From contig JBIIAO010000004.1 in the NCBI GenBank assembly GCA_044239865.1, positions 1-64,000 on the forward strand: a DNA stretch of 64,000 nucleotides, read 5' to 3'. The translations under genes and the position numbers were made by a program. Source of the stretch: CAIZGX01 sp044239865 (lineage in GTDB: Bacteria; Bacteroidota; Bacteroidia; Flavobacteriales_D; Sanyastnellaceae). This document shows positions 16,723-24,613 of this stretch, in pieces. Under the pieces are notes generated by a model. That model saw only the letters and a list, made by a program, of their open reading frames with translations. It was not told the origin of the DNA and ran no database searches. The first letter of the stretch is position 1. Every line of letters starts with the position of its first letter.

Positions 16723-18262
16723 CCTTAGCCTCCTTTAAACTTGCTAGGTTTAAACGTATCCTCTCATTCAGAAGTACTTCCTCTTGCATCTGCTTCTCTA
16801 GATCAGCTTGAAGTGAAGCAAACTTCTCAGTGAAGTTGAAGTCATCTTCTTCATCTGGTAACCCAATGTATCTCCCCGGGGTTAACACATAGTCCATAGC
16901 TGCTACCTCAGTGATAGTAACAGACTTGCAGAACCCAGGAATATCTTGGTATGCATCTCTGCTGTTTAGCCAGTGGTGATAAGTCTCAGATACTTGTGCT
17001 ATATCTTCATTGGTGAACTCACGCGTTCTTCTGTTTATGAGATGACCTAAGTTACGCGCATCAATGAATAACACTTCACCCTTTCTCAGTCTGTTCTGAT
17101 CTCTATTCAGGAACCACAAGCATGCAGGTATCTGCGTATTCAAGAAGAGCTTTGTAGGTAAGTTCACAATACAATCTACCACACCATCTTCAAGCATGGC
17201 TTTTCTAATCTCATACTCACCAGACTGCTTGGTTGTTAAGGCACCTTTACTAAGAACTACACCTGCTTTACCCTTTGGGGTAAGGTGGTGGATCATATGC
17301 TGCAACCAACCATAGTTAGCGTTGCCTACTGGGGGTGCGCCATACTTCCATCTACCATCATTACGCAACAGCTCACCGCTCCAGTCACTAATGTTAAACG
17401 GTGGGTTGGCTATAATGTAATCTGCTTTCAAATCGGGTAATGCATCTTTTAAGAAGCTACCTTCACTGTTCCATTTCACTTGCTCTGGATCAATACCTCT
17501 GATAGCAAGGTTCATTACTGCTAAGCGCCAAGTGGTTTGGTTACTCTCTTGACCATATATAGTAAGGTCATCAATTCTTCCTTGATGCTGCTGCACGAAC
17601 TTCTCACTCATAACAAACATACCACCGCTACCACAACAAGGATCATAGATCTTTCCTTTGGTTGGTTGAAGCATCTCAATAAGCAATTGTACTACTGATC
17701 TTGGTGTGTAGAATTGACCACCCTTTCTACCTTCTGCTAATGCAAACTGACCTAGGAAGTACTCATACACAACACCAAGCATGTCTTTCATCTTAGCTGC
17801 CTGTGTACCTAGGTTAATGTTGTTAATGAGGTCTACAAGATCTCCCAGCACCATCTTGTCTAACTGCGGTCTTGCAAACTGTTTAGGAAGCACACCGCGA
17901 AGCTTTGGGTTATCTTTCTCTATAAGATCCATTGCAGTATCAATGTCTTCTCCAATGGTTGGAAGCTTTGCTCTGCTAACTAGGTATGACCACCTTGCAT
18001 TTACGGGAACAAAGAAGACATACTCAGAACTGTATACCAGCTTGTCTTCAGGATCATCATAAGCATAGTCACCCTCCTTGTTTACAATCTTGCTATGCAG
18101 TTCTTCAAAGGCATCGGAAACATACTTCAGAAACAACAGTCCCAACACATAGTGCTTGTACTCTGCAGCATCTATGTTCTTTCTCATCTTATCTGCAGCT
18201 GCCCACAGCATTTGCTCAAAGGGTTTCTCTTCTGCAGTTTTCTCTTTCTTGGTTTTAGCCAT
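16715..18262 (-). CDS. hsdM: Type I restriction-modification DNA methylase, M subunit
   Basis: HsdM transfers a methyl group from S-adenosylmethionine to adenine N6 in the target. The 515-residue protein has the N-terminal helical HsdM domain (15-165), the SAM-binding DPCCGSGGMF motif (207-216) and the catalytic NPPF motif (286-289), followed by the C-terminal part that contacts HsdS. It is the first gene of the leftward hsdM-hsdS-small ORF-hsdR operon, so the methylase is made before the nuclease, which protects a new host. Divergent from the MORN-protease gene across 266 bases with no other gene. Confidence 0.96.
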   Translation of the reverse strand: MAKTKKEKTAEEKPFEQMLWAAADKMRKNIDAAEYKHYVLGLLFLKYVSDAFEELHSKIVNKEGDYAYDDPEDKLVYSSEYVFFVPVNARWSYLVSRAKLPTIGEDIDTAMDLIEKDNPKLRGVLPKQFARPQLDKMVLGDLVDLINNINLGTQAAKMKDMLGVVYEYFLGQFALAEGRKGGQFYTPRSVVQLLIEMLQPTKGKIYDPCCGSGGMFVMSEKFVQQHQGRIDDLTIYGQESNQTTWRLAVMNLAIRGIDPEQVKWNSEGSFLKDALPDLKADYIIANPPFNISDWSGELLRNDGRWKYGAPPVGNANYGWLQHMIHHLTPKGKAGVVLSKGALTTKQSGEYEIRKAMLEDGVVDCIVNLPTKLFLNTQIPACLWFLNRDQNRLRKGEVLFIDARNLGHLINRRTREFTNEDIAQVSETYHHWLNSRDAYQDIPGFCKSVTITEVAAMDYVLTPGRYIGLPDEEDDFNFTEKFASLQADLEKQMQEEVLLNERIRLNLASLKEAKDE

Positions 18263-18528
18263 GTTGTTTATACCAGTGGTATTGATACTTATGTTATCTC
18301 TTTTACCTGCATGACCATGTTGTCAGTCTTAATTGACTTATAGTAATGCATCATTACAAATATAGGCATGTGCCTGCACGCGATTAAAGTACAGTGCTAC
18401 TAACACTTGCAGTGGAATGTTAATAAGTATAAATGCTTTTAATTTATAAAATTCAAACTGAGCTGTGATAATTATACTTGTAATAAAGAGCATGTTATGC
18501 TTACATTTGATTTAATAATTAATATACA

Positions 18529-19536
18529 ATGAAAGCACTTTTATCATTTCTAGTTTTTGTAGTCGCGATATGTAATGTTTCAGCGCAATGTATAGAAGGA
18601 GATTGCAATTATGGTAAGGGTATTTTGAAAACAAAAGAATATACATACGATGGAACCTTTGATGAAGGTAAGTTTAAGAGAGGTAAGTTGAAATATAATG
18701 ATGGGAGTCTTATTCTTGATGGATTGTTTGGAGTAAATGAAGCAGGGATAAGTTATTTGAAAGAAGGGACTTACACACAAGCAGATGGTTCTTCCAGTAG
18801 AGGAACTTTTATATTAAAAGATAACGAACTTCTTTTGCAGGGCAATGACTGTGTCGAGAGACTAGCTAATGGTCATGAGTATTCTGGTGTTTTTGAAAAT
18901 GGACATATAATCCAAGGTAGACATACTTACCCTTCTGACAGCAAGAACAATTATTATGAAGGGTCATTTAAGTTATTGGACGATGTAATTGTTTATCATG
19001 GTAAAGGATATCTATACGCAAGAGGTACAGCCTCTAAAACTGGCCCTGAATGGATTAATGGAAAAATAAGCACTATAGAAACCAAGCAACCAGTTATGCC
19101 AGAGGGTAAATCTGCTGTGCAGCTTACTGAGGGTTATGGTGGGATATTAAATTTAAGAGGGGAAGTGAGGGGTAATGGGCACAAACATACTTATGATTTT
19201 ATCTTTGATACGGGAGCAGCTTTAGTTTCTGTTCCATACTCTATGTTCAATCTTTTAGTTAGTCAACATGTAGTCACTAGCGAGGATTTTAAGGAGAAGA
19301 TTTCTCTTCAAAATGCAAGTGCGGATATTATTGTTGGAAGGAAATTTAACCTGAAAGAATTGGTGTTCATGACCAAAGATGGAAAGGAAATAGTTTTAAC
19401 TAATATTGACGCTGTTGTGATAGGATCAGACATGAACAAGGAGACCCCTATTCTGCTGGGGCAAAGTGCATTGAGAAAATTTCAAAATGGATTTGAGATA
19501 GATTACAATAACCTTCTTTTTATAGTTAAGAAATAG
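18529..19536 (+). CDS. Secreted MORN-repeat plus retropepsin-like aspartic protease
   Basis: A 335-residue protein with a Sec signal peptide ending near NVSAQ. Residues about 20-190 contain MORN-like repeats (YDGTFDEGKFKRGKLKY, YSGVFENGHIIQGRHTY, YYEGSFKL). The second part (about 200-335) is a single retropepsin-like domain: an FIFDTGAALVSVP catalytic loop (D-T-G), an IDAVVIGS strand, ILLGQSALRKF and a DYNN-x-L ending. Clan AA proteases of this size work as homodimers. Joined to an exported MORN module and placed divergently from a type I restriction operon inside an integrative element, it is an unusual cargo gene. The substrate is unknown. Confidence 0.72.
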   Translation: MKALLSFLVFVVAICNVSAQCIEGDCNYGKGILKTKEYTYDGTFDEGKFKRGKLKYNDGSLILDGLFGVNEAGISYLKEGTYTQADGSSSRGTFILKDNELLLQGNDCVERLANGHEYSGVFENGHIIQGRHTYPSDSKNNYYEGSFKLLDDVIVYHGKGYLYARGTASKTGPEWINGKISTIETKQPVMPEGKSAVQLTEGYGGILNLRGEVRGNGHKHTYDFIFDTGAALVSVPYSMFNLLVSQHVVTSEDFKEKISLQNASADIIVGRKFNLKELVFMTKDGKEIVLTNIDAVVIGSDMNKETPILLGQSALRKFQNGFEIDYNNLLFIVKK

Positions 19537-19576
19537 AGTCATTCAGCAGAGTAAAAGAATCAACGCCAAGCTTGAA

Positions 19577-19867
19577 ATGAGTAATATAGCCTTTATAACT
19601 ATTATTCAGTCTATAGCTTTGATTAGCCGCACTCCTGACACGCAAAATGATGAGGTATGTATGAAATGTAAATTGACATCTCCCGTGGCAATTAGTGTTG
19701 GTAATTCTGCTTTATGGCCCGGTGAACAAGAGATGTGTGGCACTCCAGCTGAGATAGATGCTTTTGAAGCAGGTTACTACAATGATGTTACTGCTTGGAA
19801 GCAATCATGGACTGGACCGTGGGCTAGTGGTGCCAATAATTACACTGCAAGTTGCGACAGGTATTAA
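19577..19867 (+). CDS. Small Cys-containing protein, unknown
   Basis: A 96-codon ORF 40 bases after the protease gene. The first 15 residues are moderately hydrophobic but not a convincing signal peptide. The rest has a C-x-x-C pair (CMKC) and two further cysteines (MCGTP and ASCDRY) and many aromatic residues (WTGPWASGANNY). No family is recognised. It could be a small secreted effector or the tail of a degraded gene. It is supported mainly by its position in a rightward gene string and coherent composition. Confidence 0.4.
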   Translation: MSNIAFITIIQSIALISRTPDTQNDEVCMKCKLTSPVAISVGNSALWPGEQEMCGTPAEIDAFEAGYYNDVTAWKQSWTGPWASGANNYTASCDRY

Positions 19868-19910
19868 TGGCAGTCCCTATCAGACAAGATAAGACACTAT
19901 ATTTTGAATC

Positions 19911-20894
19911 ATGAATACTAAATTACTACTTTTCATAGCATTGGCATTTGTCATGCTTTGCTTTAACAGATGCACACCTGATACAGTAGAAAACACAAAT
20001 GAGACTCTTGTTACTCAAGATTCAATCGATCAAATGCTATCGCAATTGCAGGGAACTTGGTATATGTCTAGGCAACTTAGAGTTGATGGTTGGTTTAATT
20101 GCGATGGGTTGTTCAGCAGTGCATACACTGAGAACAGAACTACTAATACGGCATTCTCCGATTTTAAATTTATTTTCACTCAGAATGCCATTAGCTTGTC
20201 ACCGGGCGCTCTTCAATTTAATTTTTCAGGGCAGCCACATTCAAACTATTTTAGGCTGCAAGTCAATGGCTACGATGATTACTATGCTATCAGTAAGTCA
20301 GGAGATAACTACTATCTATACAATGACTTAAATAATGCAGGGTGGTCATACAGTATGAGTGGTAAGCATTCTTTGCGAATTTACGGGGATACAGCTATGA
20401 CACTTTACCGGTCAGGTGTTGTTTTTCCAGGGGGAGCAAATCTATTTATATTTAAAAAAACTCCGGTGAATGAAACGCCTCAAAATATAGCGGGACTTAA
20501 TGGTACGTACATGATGACAAGCAAAGAGGAGATTTCAAGTGGTGTTATTACATATGTATTTAATTGGACAAATGGCAGCACAGTTACATTTACTAATGAG
20601 ATAGTTGCACCAGATGTATCAACCTACTCATATATCCCAGGAGCATACAAAGGAATTTGGTACAAGGCAATATTTAATGGAGGTTCTGTAGGGCCCCATT
20701 TAGATTACATTTATAGCTTGCCTAATGGGGAGTTCTGTTTTTCAACATCTGAAAAGTTTAGTGATAATAACGGTAATTTTATTGATGTAGGGAATGCACA
20801 ATTTGAAATAGTTACTAATGACGGAACAAATTTGACGCTCAGAAAGGGTGGAATTTGTTCATATACAGAATGGAATTTTGTTAAAGTAATGTAA
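19911..20894 (+). CDS. Lipoprotein, tandem paralogue A
   Basis: A 327-residue predicted lipoprotein: the leader MNTKLLLFIALAFVMLCFNRC ends with Cys21 followed by TPD. The mature protein is beta-rich, with a lipocalin-like opening (LQGTWYMSRQLRVDG) and a second similar half (AGLNGTYMMTSKEE...). This suggests two related calycin-like modules, one about residues 42-195 and one 195-327. The leader is nearly the same as that of the next gene (CFN-x-CTPD-x-VE), 3 bases away. Function unknown; surface-exposed cargo of the element. Confidence 0.6.
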   Translation: MNTKLLLFIALAFVMLCFNRCTPDTVENTNETLVTQDSIDQMLSQLQGTWYMSRQLRVDGWFNCDGLFSSAYTENRTTNTAFSDFKFIFTQNAISLSPGALQFNFSGQPHSNYFRLQVNGYDDYYAISKSGDNYYLYNDLNNAGWSYSMSGKHSLRIYGDTAMTLYRSGVVFPGGANLFIFKKTPVNETPQNIAGLNGTYMMTSKEEISSGVITYVFNWTNGSTVTFTNEIVAPDVSTYSYIPGAYKGIWYKAIFNGGSVGPHLDYIYSLPNGEFCFSTSEKFSDNNGNFIDVGNAQFEIVTNDGTNLTLRKGGICSYTEWNFVKVM

Positions 20895-20897
20895 TAT

Positions 20898-21371
20898 ATG
20901 AGTTCAAAACTATTTTTTCCATTTTTAGCAGCATTGATAACGCTTTGCTTTAATGGTTGTACTCCTGATGAGGTTGAAACAGTCCAAGAGCAATTTAAGC
21001 CGCTTATGCTAAAAGTTACTCTAGCAAATCCAATACATGAAGCAACAGGTGATGTTGAGGGTAGTACATCAGCGAATTATCTGGGTGTAAATTGGGGATA
21101 TGGAGCTCAGAGTTTAGATGGTTCAGTTCCAAATCAAGTTGGTGAAACTCAAATTGTATTTAACACCACATCTATGTCCAATACCCCATTAGTCATTCAA
21201 GTAGGATACATAGACGTAGCCTTTAATCCAATAACATATTTCTGTAATACCGTCACAACCGAAGTGATTTTTGACGGTCAGTTAATATACTCTCAAAGTA
21301 GAAATTTGGGAAGCGGTGATAGTACTTGTGGAGATGGCGAGGAGTGGGTAATAAATGTGACCTTACCATAA
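20898..21371 (+). CDS. Lipoprotein, tandem paralogue B
   Basis: A 157-residue lipoprotein with leader ending LCFNGC (Cys21) and TPDEVE, matching the leader of its upstream neighbour. The mature part is a beta-sandwich-like domain of about 130 residues with two Cys that could pair (YFCNTV and STCGDGE). The two genes are 3 bases apart, ending together at a good terminator, so they are one transcript. The shared leader with unlike bodies suggests duplication of the export signal or domain shuffling. Confidence 0.6.
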   Translation: MSSKLFFPFLAALITLCFNGCTPDEVETVQEQFKPLMLKVTLANPIHEATGDVEGSTSANYLGVNWGYGAQSLDGSVPNQVGETQIVFNTTSMSNTPLVIQVGYIDVAFNPITYFCNTVTTEVIFDGQLIYSQSRNLGSGDSTCGDGEEWVINVTLP

Positions 21372-21400
21372 CCCCAGCAGCCAATTACTACTGGGGGTTT
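21370..21400 (+). terminator. Terminator after the lipoprotein pair
   Basis: AACCCCAG and CTGGGGGTT pair across an 11-nt loop and are followed by TTTAG; the left arm overlaps the stop codon of the lipoprotein gene. Confidence 0.7.
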
Positions 21401-21463
21401 AGCTATGTATTTATATATCTATGTGCTCAGTTCTTATTTGAGTTAACATAAGCACTCACAACG

Positions 21464-22678
21464 CTAGAAGGGGCATAGCTCTTCATTCACGCGCTCATAT
21501 ATAGCTAAAGTCATCTTGTCTAACAGTTGTTGGTCAAACTGCTCCAAGTAAATACCGGTAACCTTGTTCCCGTATTCATGTCCCAATGCTTCTGCTATAA
21601 GATCTTTACTGTATCCCATCTGCTTGGCAATGTTGGCAAAGGTGTAACGGAACACATAGGAAGTTATCTCTTCAGTAGCACCAATGCGCAACCCCAACTT
21701 CTTCAGGTGCTTGTTAATGATCTTACTTCGCTGGTGATAGATCTTAACCAACCGTGCTTCATTCTGCAGGTCTTGCTTGCTCACAAGTGATAGTAAAGTA
21801 TGCCCATCTGTGAACTGGTTGAAGATCCACTCTGCCTCAGCCATCAAGAGAATGCTATACATCTTACCAGTCTTTGCTCTGCGGTAAATTATTCTACCGT
21901 TCTTAATGTTAGCAGGGGTGAGGTTAATGAGATCGCGCACATTAATACCACGCAACATGAACAACAGTTTACCAATGCACCAGAACTTGTAGATGTGTTC
22001 TGTGCGTGGAATATCCAACTCAAAGAACTTCTTCACTTCACTCATGGTAAGCACACGGGGAACGGTCTTCTCCTTGCGTATGGTAAAGCTTCTGAATGGA
22101 TACCAAGCATAGTCTACCAGCTCTTGCTTAATGGCTTTGTTGCAAATGGCTTTGAAGGTGCGCATGTGAACTCCAATGCTGTTCACTTTCATTCCTGCTG
22201 ATGCTAGCCTAGACTCTAACTGCAATAAATCACGCGCTGTAAACAAGGCAAAGGGTATGTTAAGGTTGACATACTTACGCACTGCAGCTAGGCTCATACT
22301 GTAGTTCCTTGCACCACCTGCACGCTTGCATTGTTTCAACCGTTCAATCTCTTCTTCCCAGAAGCATGCAATGGTGTATTCACTAGCAGCTTTCTTCATA
22401 AGGGTGTTACGCAAATGAATAGCGCTCATCTGTAGCAGTTGCTCATGTGGAATTAGTTTGAGTCTTTCCTCTAAGCTTCTTCTCAGATTTGCTAATTCAG
22501 CATTGAACCCATAGTTTTCAATGAAGCATTCTCTGCGTTCATCAAACTCAGCTGGACTAGCTTTGAATGGAGTTGTAATTTCAGCACTCTCAGTTAGGTG
22601 TGAAATTCTAAAGCGCAAGGGGAACTTCTCTTTGTTTGTTGCCCTGCGTTGATCAAGAATTAATTTAAGTTTTGCCAT
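21464..22678 (-). CDS. Tyrosine recombinase (integrase) of the element
   Basis: The integrase inserts and excises the element at tRNA-Asn. It is 404 residues from ATG 22678; the longer frame to 22735 adds a non-family leader. An N-terminal arm-binding domain (1-75) and SAM-like core-binding domain (100-200) precede the catalytic domain. Active-site residues are Arg243 (MLRGIN), Lys269 (RRAKTGK), Arg344, His367 (ALGHEYG) and the nucleophile Tyr377 (GIYLEQF). The usual HxxR is YVFR here (Tyr341 for His), a substitution I have seen in Bacteroidota integrases (TSYVARHT). It lies 165 bases from the intact tRNA, the normal arrangement. Confidence 0.93.
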   Translation of the reverse strand: MAKLKLILDQRRATNKEKFPLRFRISHLTESAEITTPFKASPAEFDERRECFIENYGFNAELANLRRSLEERLKLIPHEQLLQMSAIHLRNTLMKKAASEYTIACFWEEEIERLKQCKRAGGARNYSMSLAAVRKYVNLNIPFALFTARDLLQLESRLASAGMKVNSIGVHMRTFKAICNKAIKQELVDYAWYPFRSFTIRKEKTVPRVLTMSEVKKFFELDIPRTEHIYKFWCIGKLLFMLRGINVRDLINLTPANIKNGRIIYRRAKTGKMYSILLMAEAEWIFNQFTDGHTLLSLVSKQDLQNEARLVKIYHQRSKIINKHLKKLGLRIGATEEITSYVFRYTFANIAKQMGYSKDLIAEALGHEYGNKVTGIYLEQFDQQLLDKMTLAIYERVNEELCPF

Positions 22679-22717
22679 AAGGCTTTTGGGGTGTTGTGAG
22701 AATACCCAGACCAACCC

Positions 22718-22752
22718 GTACAAGTTTTTGTACAAGTTTTACATGTACAAGT
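22718..22752. promoter_or_regulatory. Candidate integrase arm sites, right end
   Basis: Three direct GTACAAGT copies at 22718-22725, 22730-22737 and 22745-22752 lie between the integrase start and tRNA-Asn. The same octamer is at 7233-7240 near the left att. They overlap the integrase promoter region, so the integrase may also repress itself. Confidence 0.55.
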
Positions 22753-22801
22753 ACCCTTTTTAAGCAAATTCAACACAATGTGGTAGGAGAGGTGTGAGAA
22801 C

Positions 22802-22835
22802 AAAAAACCCCGTAAACAGTGATGCTTACAGGGTT
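22802..22835 (-). terminator. Terminator supplied by the element for tRNA-Asn
   Basis: Read leftward, AACCCTGTAA and TTACGGGGTT (one G-U pair) flank a 10-nt loop and lead into a T run, just past the tRNA 3' end. It replaces the original terminator at 7085-7111. Confidence 0.75.
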
Positions 22836-22843
22836 TGAGATTG

Positions 22844-22917
22844 CTCCCCAGCCTGGGCTCGAACCAGGGACCCCATGATTAACAGTCATGTGCTCTAACC
22901 AACTGAGCTACTAAGGA
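22844..22917 (-). tRNA. tRNA-Asn (GTT)
   Basis: A complete cloverleaf: acceptor TCCTTAG pairs with CTGGGGA, with a D-arm GCTCAGTTGG, anticodon loop with GTT in an ATGAC/TCAT-type stem, and T-arm CCTGG-TTCGAGC-CCAGG. CCA is not encoded. The 5' part is original chromosome and the 3' part was supplied by the integrated element, which restores a functional gene. Confidence 0.95.
22858..22908. repeat. att direct repeat, right copy (51 bp)
   Basis: Identical to 7129-7179; it lies within the intact tRNA-Asn and forms the right boundary of the element. Confidence 0.88.
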
Positions 22918-23125
22918 ATTTAACATTTTTAGTGGAACTATTCATTCCAACAAAAACAACTCCTCTTTGTCTTCAGTCTTCTGTCGTAACCAGAATAAAG
23001 CACCCGTCAGGGATTTCAAGAGAGGTGCAAATTTAACCAACATTTTTAATTCCACAACAACATTCACAAAAAAAATACTTCTTTTCATTTTCTGCGATGT
23101 ACTTTTGATTCTACAAAAATTGTCT

Positions 23126-24442
23126 ATGATTCTAGCTTTTCAACTTATACTTTCTCTCTCCATTCTCATTATCCTTCACGAACTGGGACACTTCATTCCT
23201 GCACGACTTTTTAAAATTCGCGTAGAAAAGTTCTACCTCTTCTTCGACCCTTGGTTCAGCTTAATTAAAAAGAAAAAAGGAGACACCGAATACGGTATCG
23301 GTTGGTTGCCACTTGGCGGATACGTAAAGATCGCCGGTATGGTAGACGAAAGCATGGACAAAGATGCCATGGCTCTTCCACCACAAGATTGGGAATTTCG
23401 CGCGAAACCAGCTTGGCAACGACTCATCGTCATGATGGGCGGAGTTATCGTAAACATGATCGTTGGATTCGTGCTGTACGCCATTATACTCGGAGTATGG
23501 GGACGCGAAGTTCTTCCAGTTGAAAATGTGAAGTTCGGTGTGCACGTGAACGAAACCATGAAGGCAGCCGGATTCCAGGAAGGTGATAAAATTTTAGCAT
23601 TGAACGGAGAGCGTCCACAAAGCTTCAGCGAAGTAAACAAATCACTTCTCGTAGATAATATTTCAACCGTGACCATTGAAAGAGGCGGACAGAAAATGGA
23701 CATCTCCATCCCCGCAAACATTGGTCAGCAATTGGTAGACGGTGGAGTGAAGACTGCGCCTTTCTCCGTAAGATTGCCATGTGTTGTCGATAGCGTAGTT
23801 GCCGGAAACAAAGCGGCTGAAGCAGGTTTGGTTAAAGGAGACAGTGTCATTGGTTTGGGCGAAGTTCATTCCATCTACTTCAACGACATTAAAGCGGAAT
23901 TGAACAACAAGAAAGGACAAACCGTTCCAATGTGGGTGAAGAGAAACGGACAAGAAGTTCAGTTGAACGTTGGCGTTAATGACGATGGAACAATCGGATT
24001 CATTCCGAAAGCAGACGTAAAACAATTCGGTGTGGAAACCCTTCAATACGGATTCTTCGCTGCAATTCCTGCTGGTGCGAAATGGGCATGGGAGACATTC
24101 ATCGATTACGGAAGTCAGTTGAAATATTTGTTCTCTTCATCAGGAGCAAAGCAAGTAGGTGGATTCGGATCATTTGCAAAAATGTTCCCGGACACCTGGG
24201 ACTGGTCTATTTTCTGGGAACGCACTGCTTTCATCTCGTTAATCTTAGCCTTTATGAACATGCTTCCGATTCCAGCATTAGACGGCGGACACGTGATGTT
24301 CTTGCTGTGGGAAATGATTACCGGAAGAGCAGTAAGTCAGAAGATACTTGAAAAGGCGCAAGTTGTAGGAATGGTGCTTCTGTTAGGACTTATGCTTTGG
24401 GGAAATATCCTAGATATTTTCAGAGCGGTGGTTGGAAAGTAA
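23126..24442 (+). CDS. rseP: RIP metalloprotease RseP (M50 family)
   Basis: A membrane-embedded zinc protease that cuts anti-sigma factors or signal peptides within the bilayer. Starting at ATG 23126 gives 438 residues beginning with a membrane helix; the in-frame ATG at 22967 would add 53 unlikely residues. The HELGH zinc motif is at 18-22 in the first helix. Two PDZ-like regions follow (about 140-320, e.g. GFQEGDKILALNGE and AGLVKGDSVIGLG), and the second catalytic motif NMLPIPALDGGH is near residue 390. Membrane segments lie at the start, near 115, and at the end. It lies just outside the integrative element. Confidence 0.93.
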   Translation: MILAFQLILSLSILIILHELGHFIPARLFKIRVEKFYLFFDPWFSLIKKKKGDTEYGIGWLPLGGYVKIAGMVDESMDKDAMALPPQDWEFRAKPAWQRLIVMMGGVIVNMIVGFVLYAIILGVWGREVLPVENVKFGVHVNETMKAAGFQEGDKILALNGERPQSFSEVNKSLLVDNISTVTIERGGQKMDISIPANIGQQLVDGGVKTAPFSVRLPCVVDSVVAGNKAAEAGLVKGDSVIGLGEVHSIYFNDIKAELNNKKGQTVPMWVKRNGQEVQLNVGVNDDGTIGFIPKADVKQFGVETLQYGFFAAIPAGAKWAWETFIDYGSQLKYLFSSSGAKQVGGFGSFAKMFPDTWDWSIFWERTAFISLILAFMNMLPIPALDGGHVMFLLWEMITGRAVSQKILEKAQVVGMVLLLGLMLWGNILDIFRAVVGK

Positions 24443-24460
24443 AAAACGTGTTTATATTTG
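24432..24460 (+). promoter_or_regulatory. Bacteroidota-type promoter for tRNA-Leu
   Basis: TTG (24432-24434), an 18-base spacer and TATATTTG (24453-24460), an exact TAnnTTTG box, lie 22 bases before the tRNA. Confidence 0.65.
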
Positions 24461-24482
24461 CACTCCTCAAAAGAGAGGAATT

Positions 24483-24564
24483 GCCTAGATGGCGGAATTG
24501 GTAGACGCGCACGACTCAAAATCGTGTGTCCTCGGGCATGTGGGTTCGATTCCCACTCTGGGTA
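24483..24564 (+). tRNA. tRNA-Leu (CAA)
   Basis: A class II tRNA of 82 bases: acceptor GCCTAGA pairs with TCTGGGT (G-U pairs included), anticodon stem CACGA/TCGTG with loop CTCAAAA gives CAA, there is a variable arm (TGTCCTCGGGCA) and a T-arm GTGGG-TTCGATT-CCCAC. CCA is not encoded. Confidence 0.95.
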
Positions 24565-24570
24565 CAGAGA

Positions 24571-24596
24571 AAGGCTTCTTCGGAAGCCTTTTTTTT
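24571..24596 (+). terminator. Terminator of tRNA-Leu
   Basis: AAGGCTTC-TTCG-GAAGCCTT is followed by a run of T's, six bases after the tRNA. Confidence 0.9.
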
Positions 24597-24613
24597 ATTC
24601 CCAAAAATCTCAT

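Larger units (their letters stand above)
7180..22908. mobile_element. Integrative element inserted in tRNA-Asn
   Basis: The 15.7-kb region lies between direct repeats of the tRNA-Asn 3' part. A tyrosine recombinase sits inside the right end and reads leftward. The right junction has a whole tRNA with a terminator supplied by the element; the left junction keeps the original 3' end and original terminator. The single mismatch between copies shows that the crossover lay on the anticodon side of 22857. Cargo includes a mobile-element type helicase, a RadC-like protein, a type I restriction-modification operon and several secreted proteins. No relaxase, type IV secretion or phage structural gene is visible, so it is an integrated plasmid-like, satellite or mobilisable defence element rather than a self-transmissible ICE. 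Confidence 0.87.

Noticed and set aside
7180..22908. Self-transmissible ICE or prophage
   Set aside because: No relaxase, coupling protein, type IV secretion, capsid, terminase or tail gene is visible between the att sites.
23233..23721. 162-codon minus-strand ORF inside rseP
   Set aside because: Antisense shadow of the HELGH/PDZ coding region without family features.
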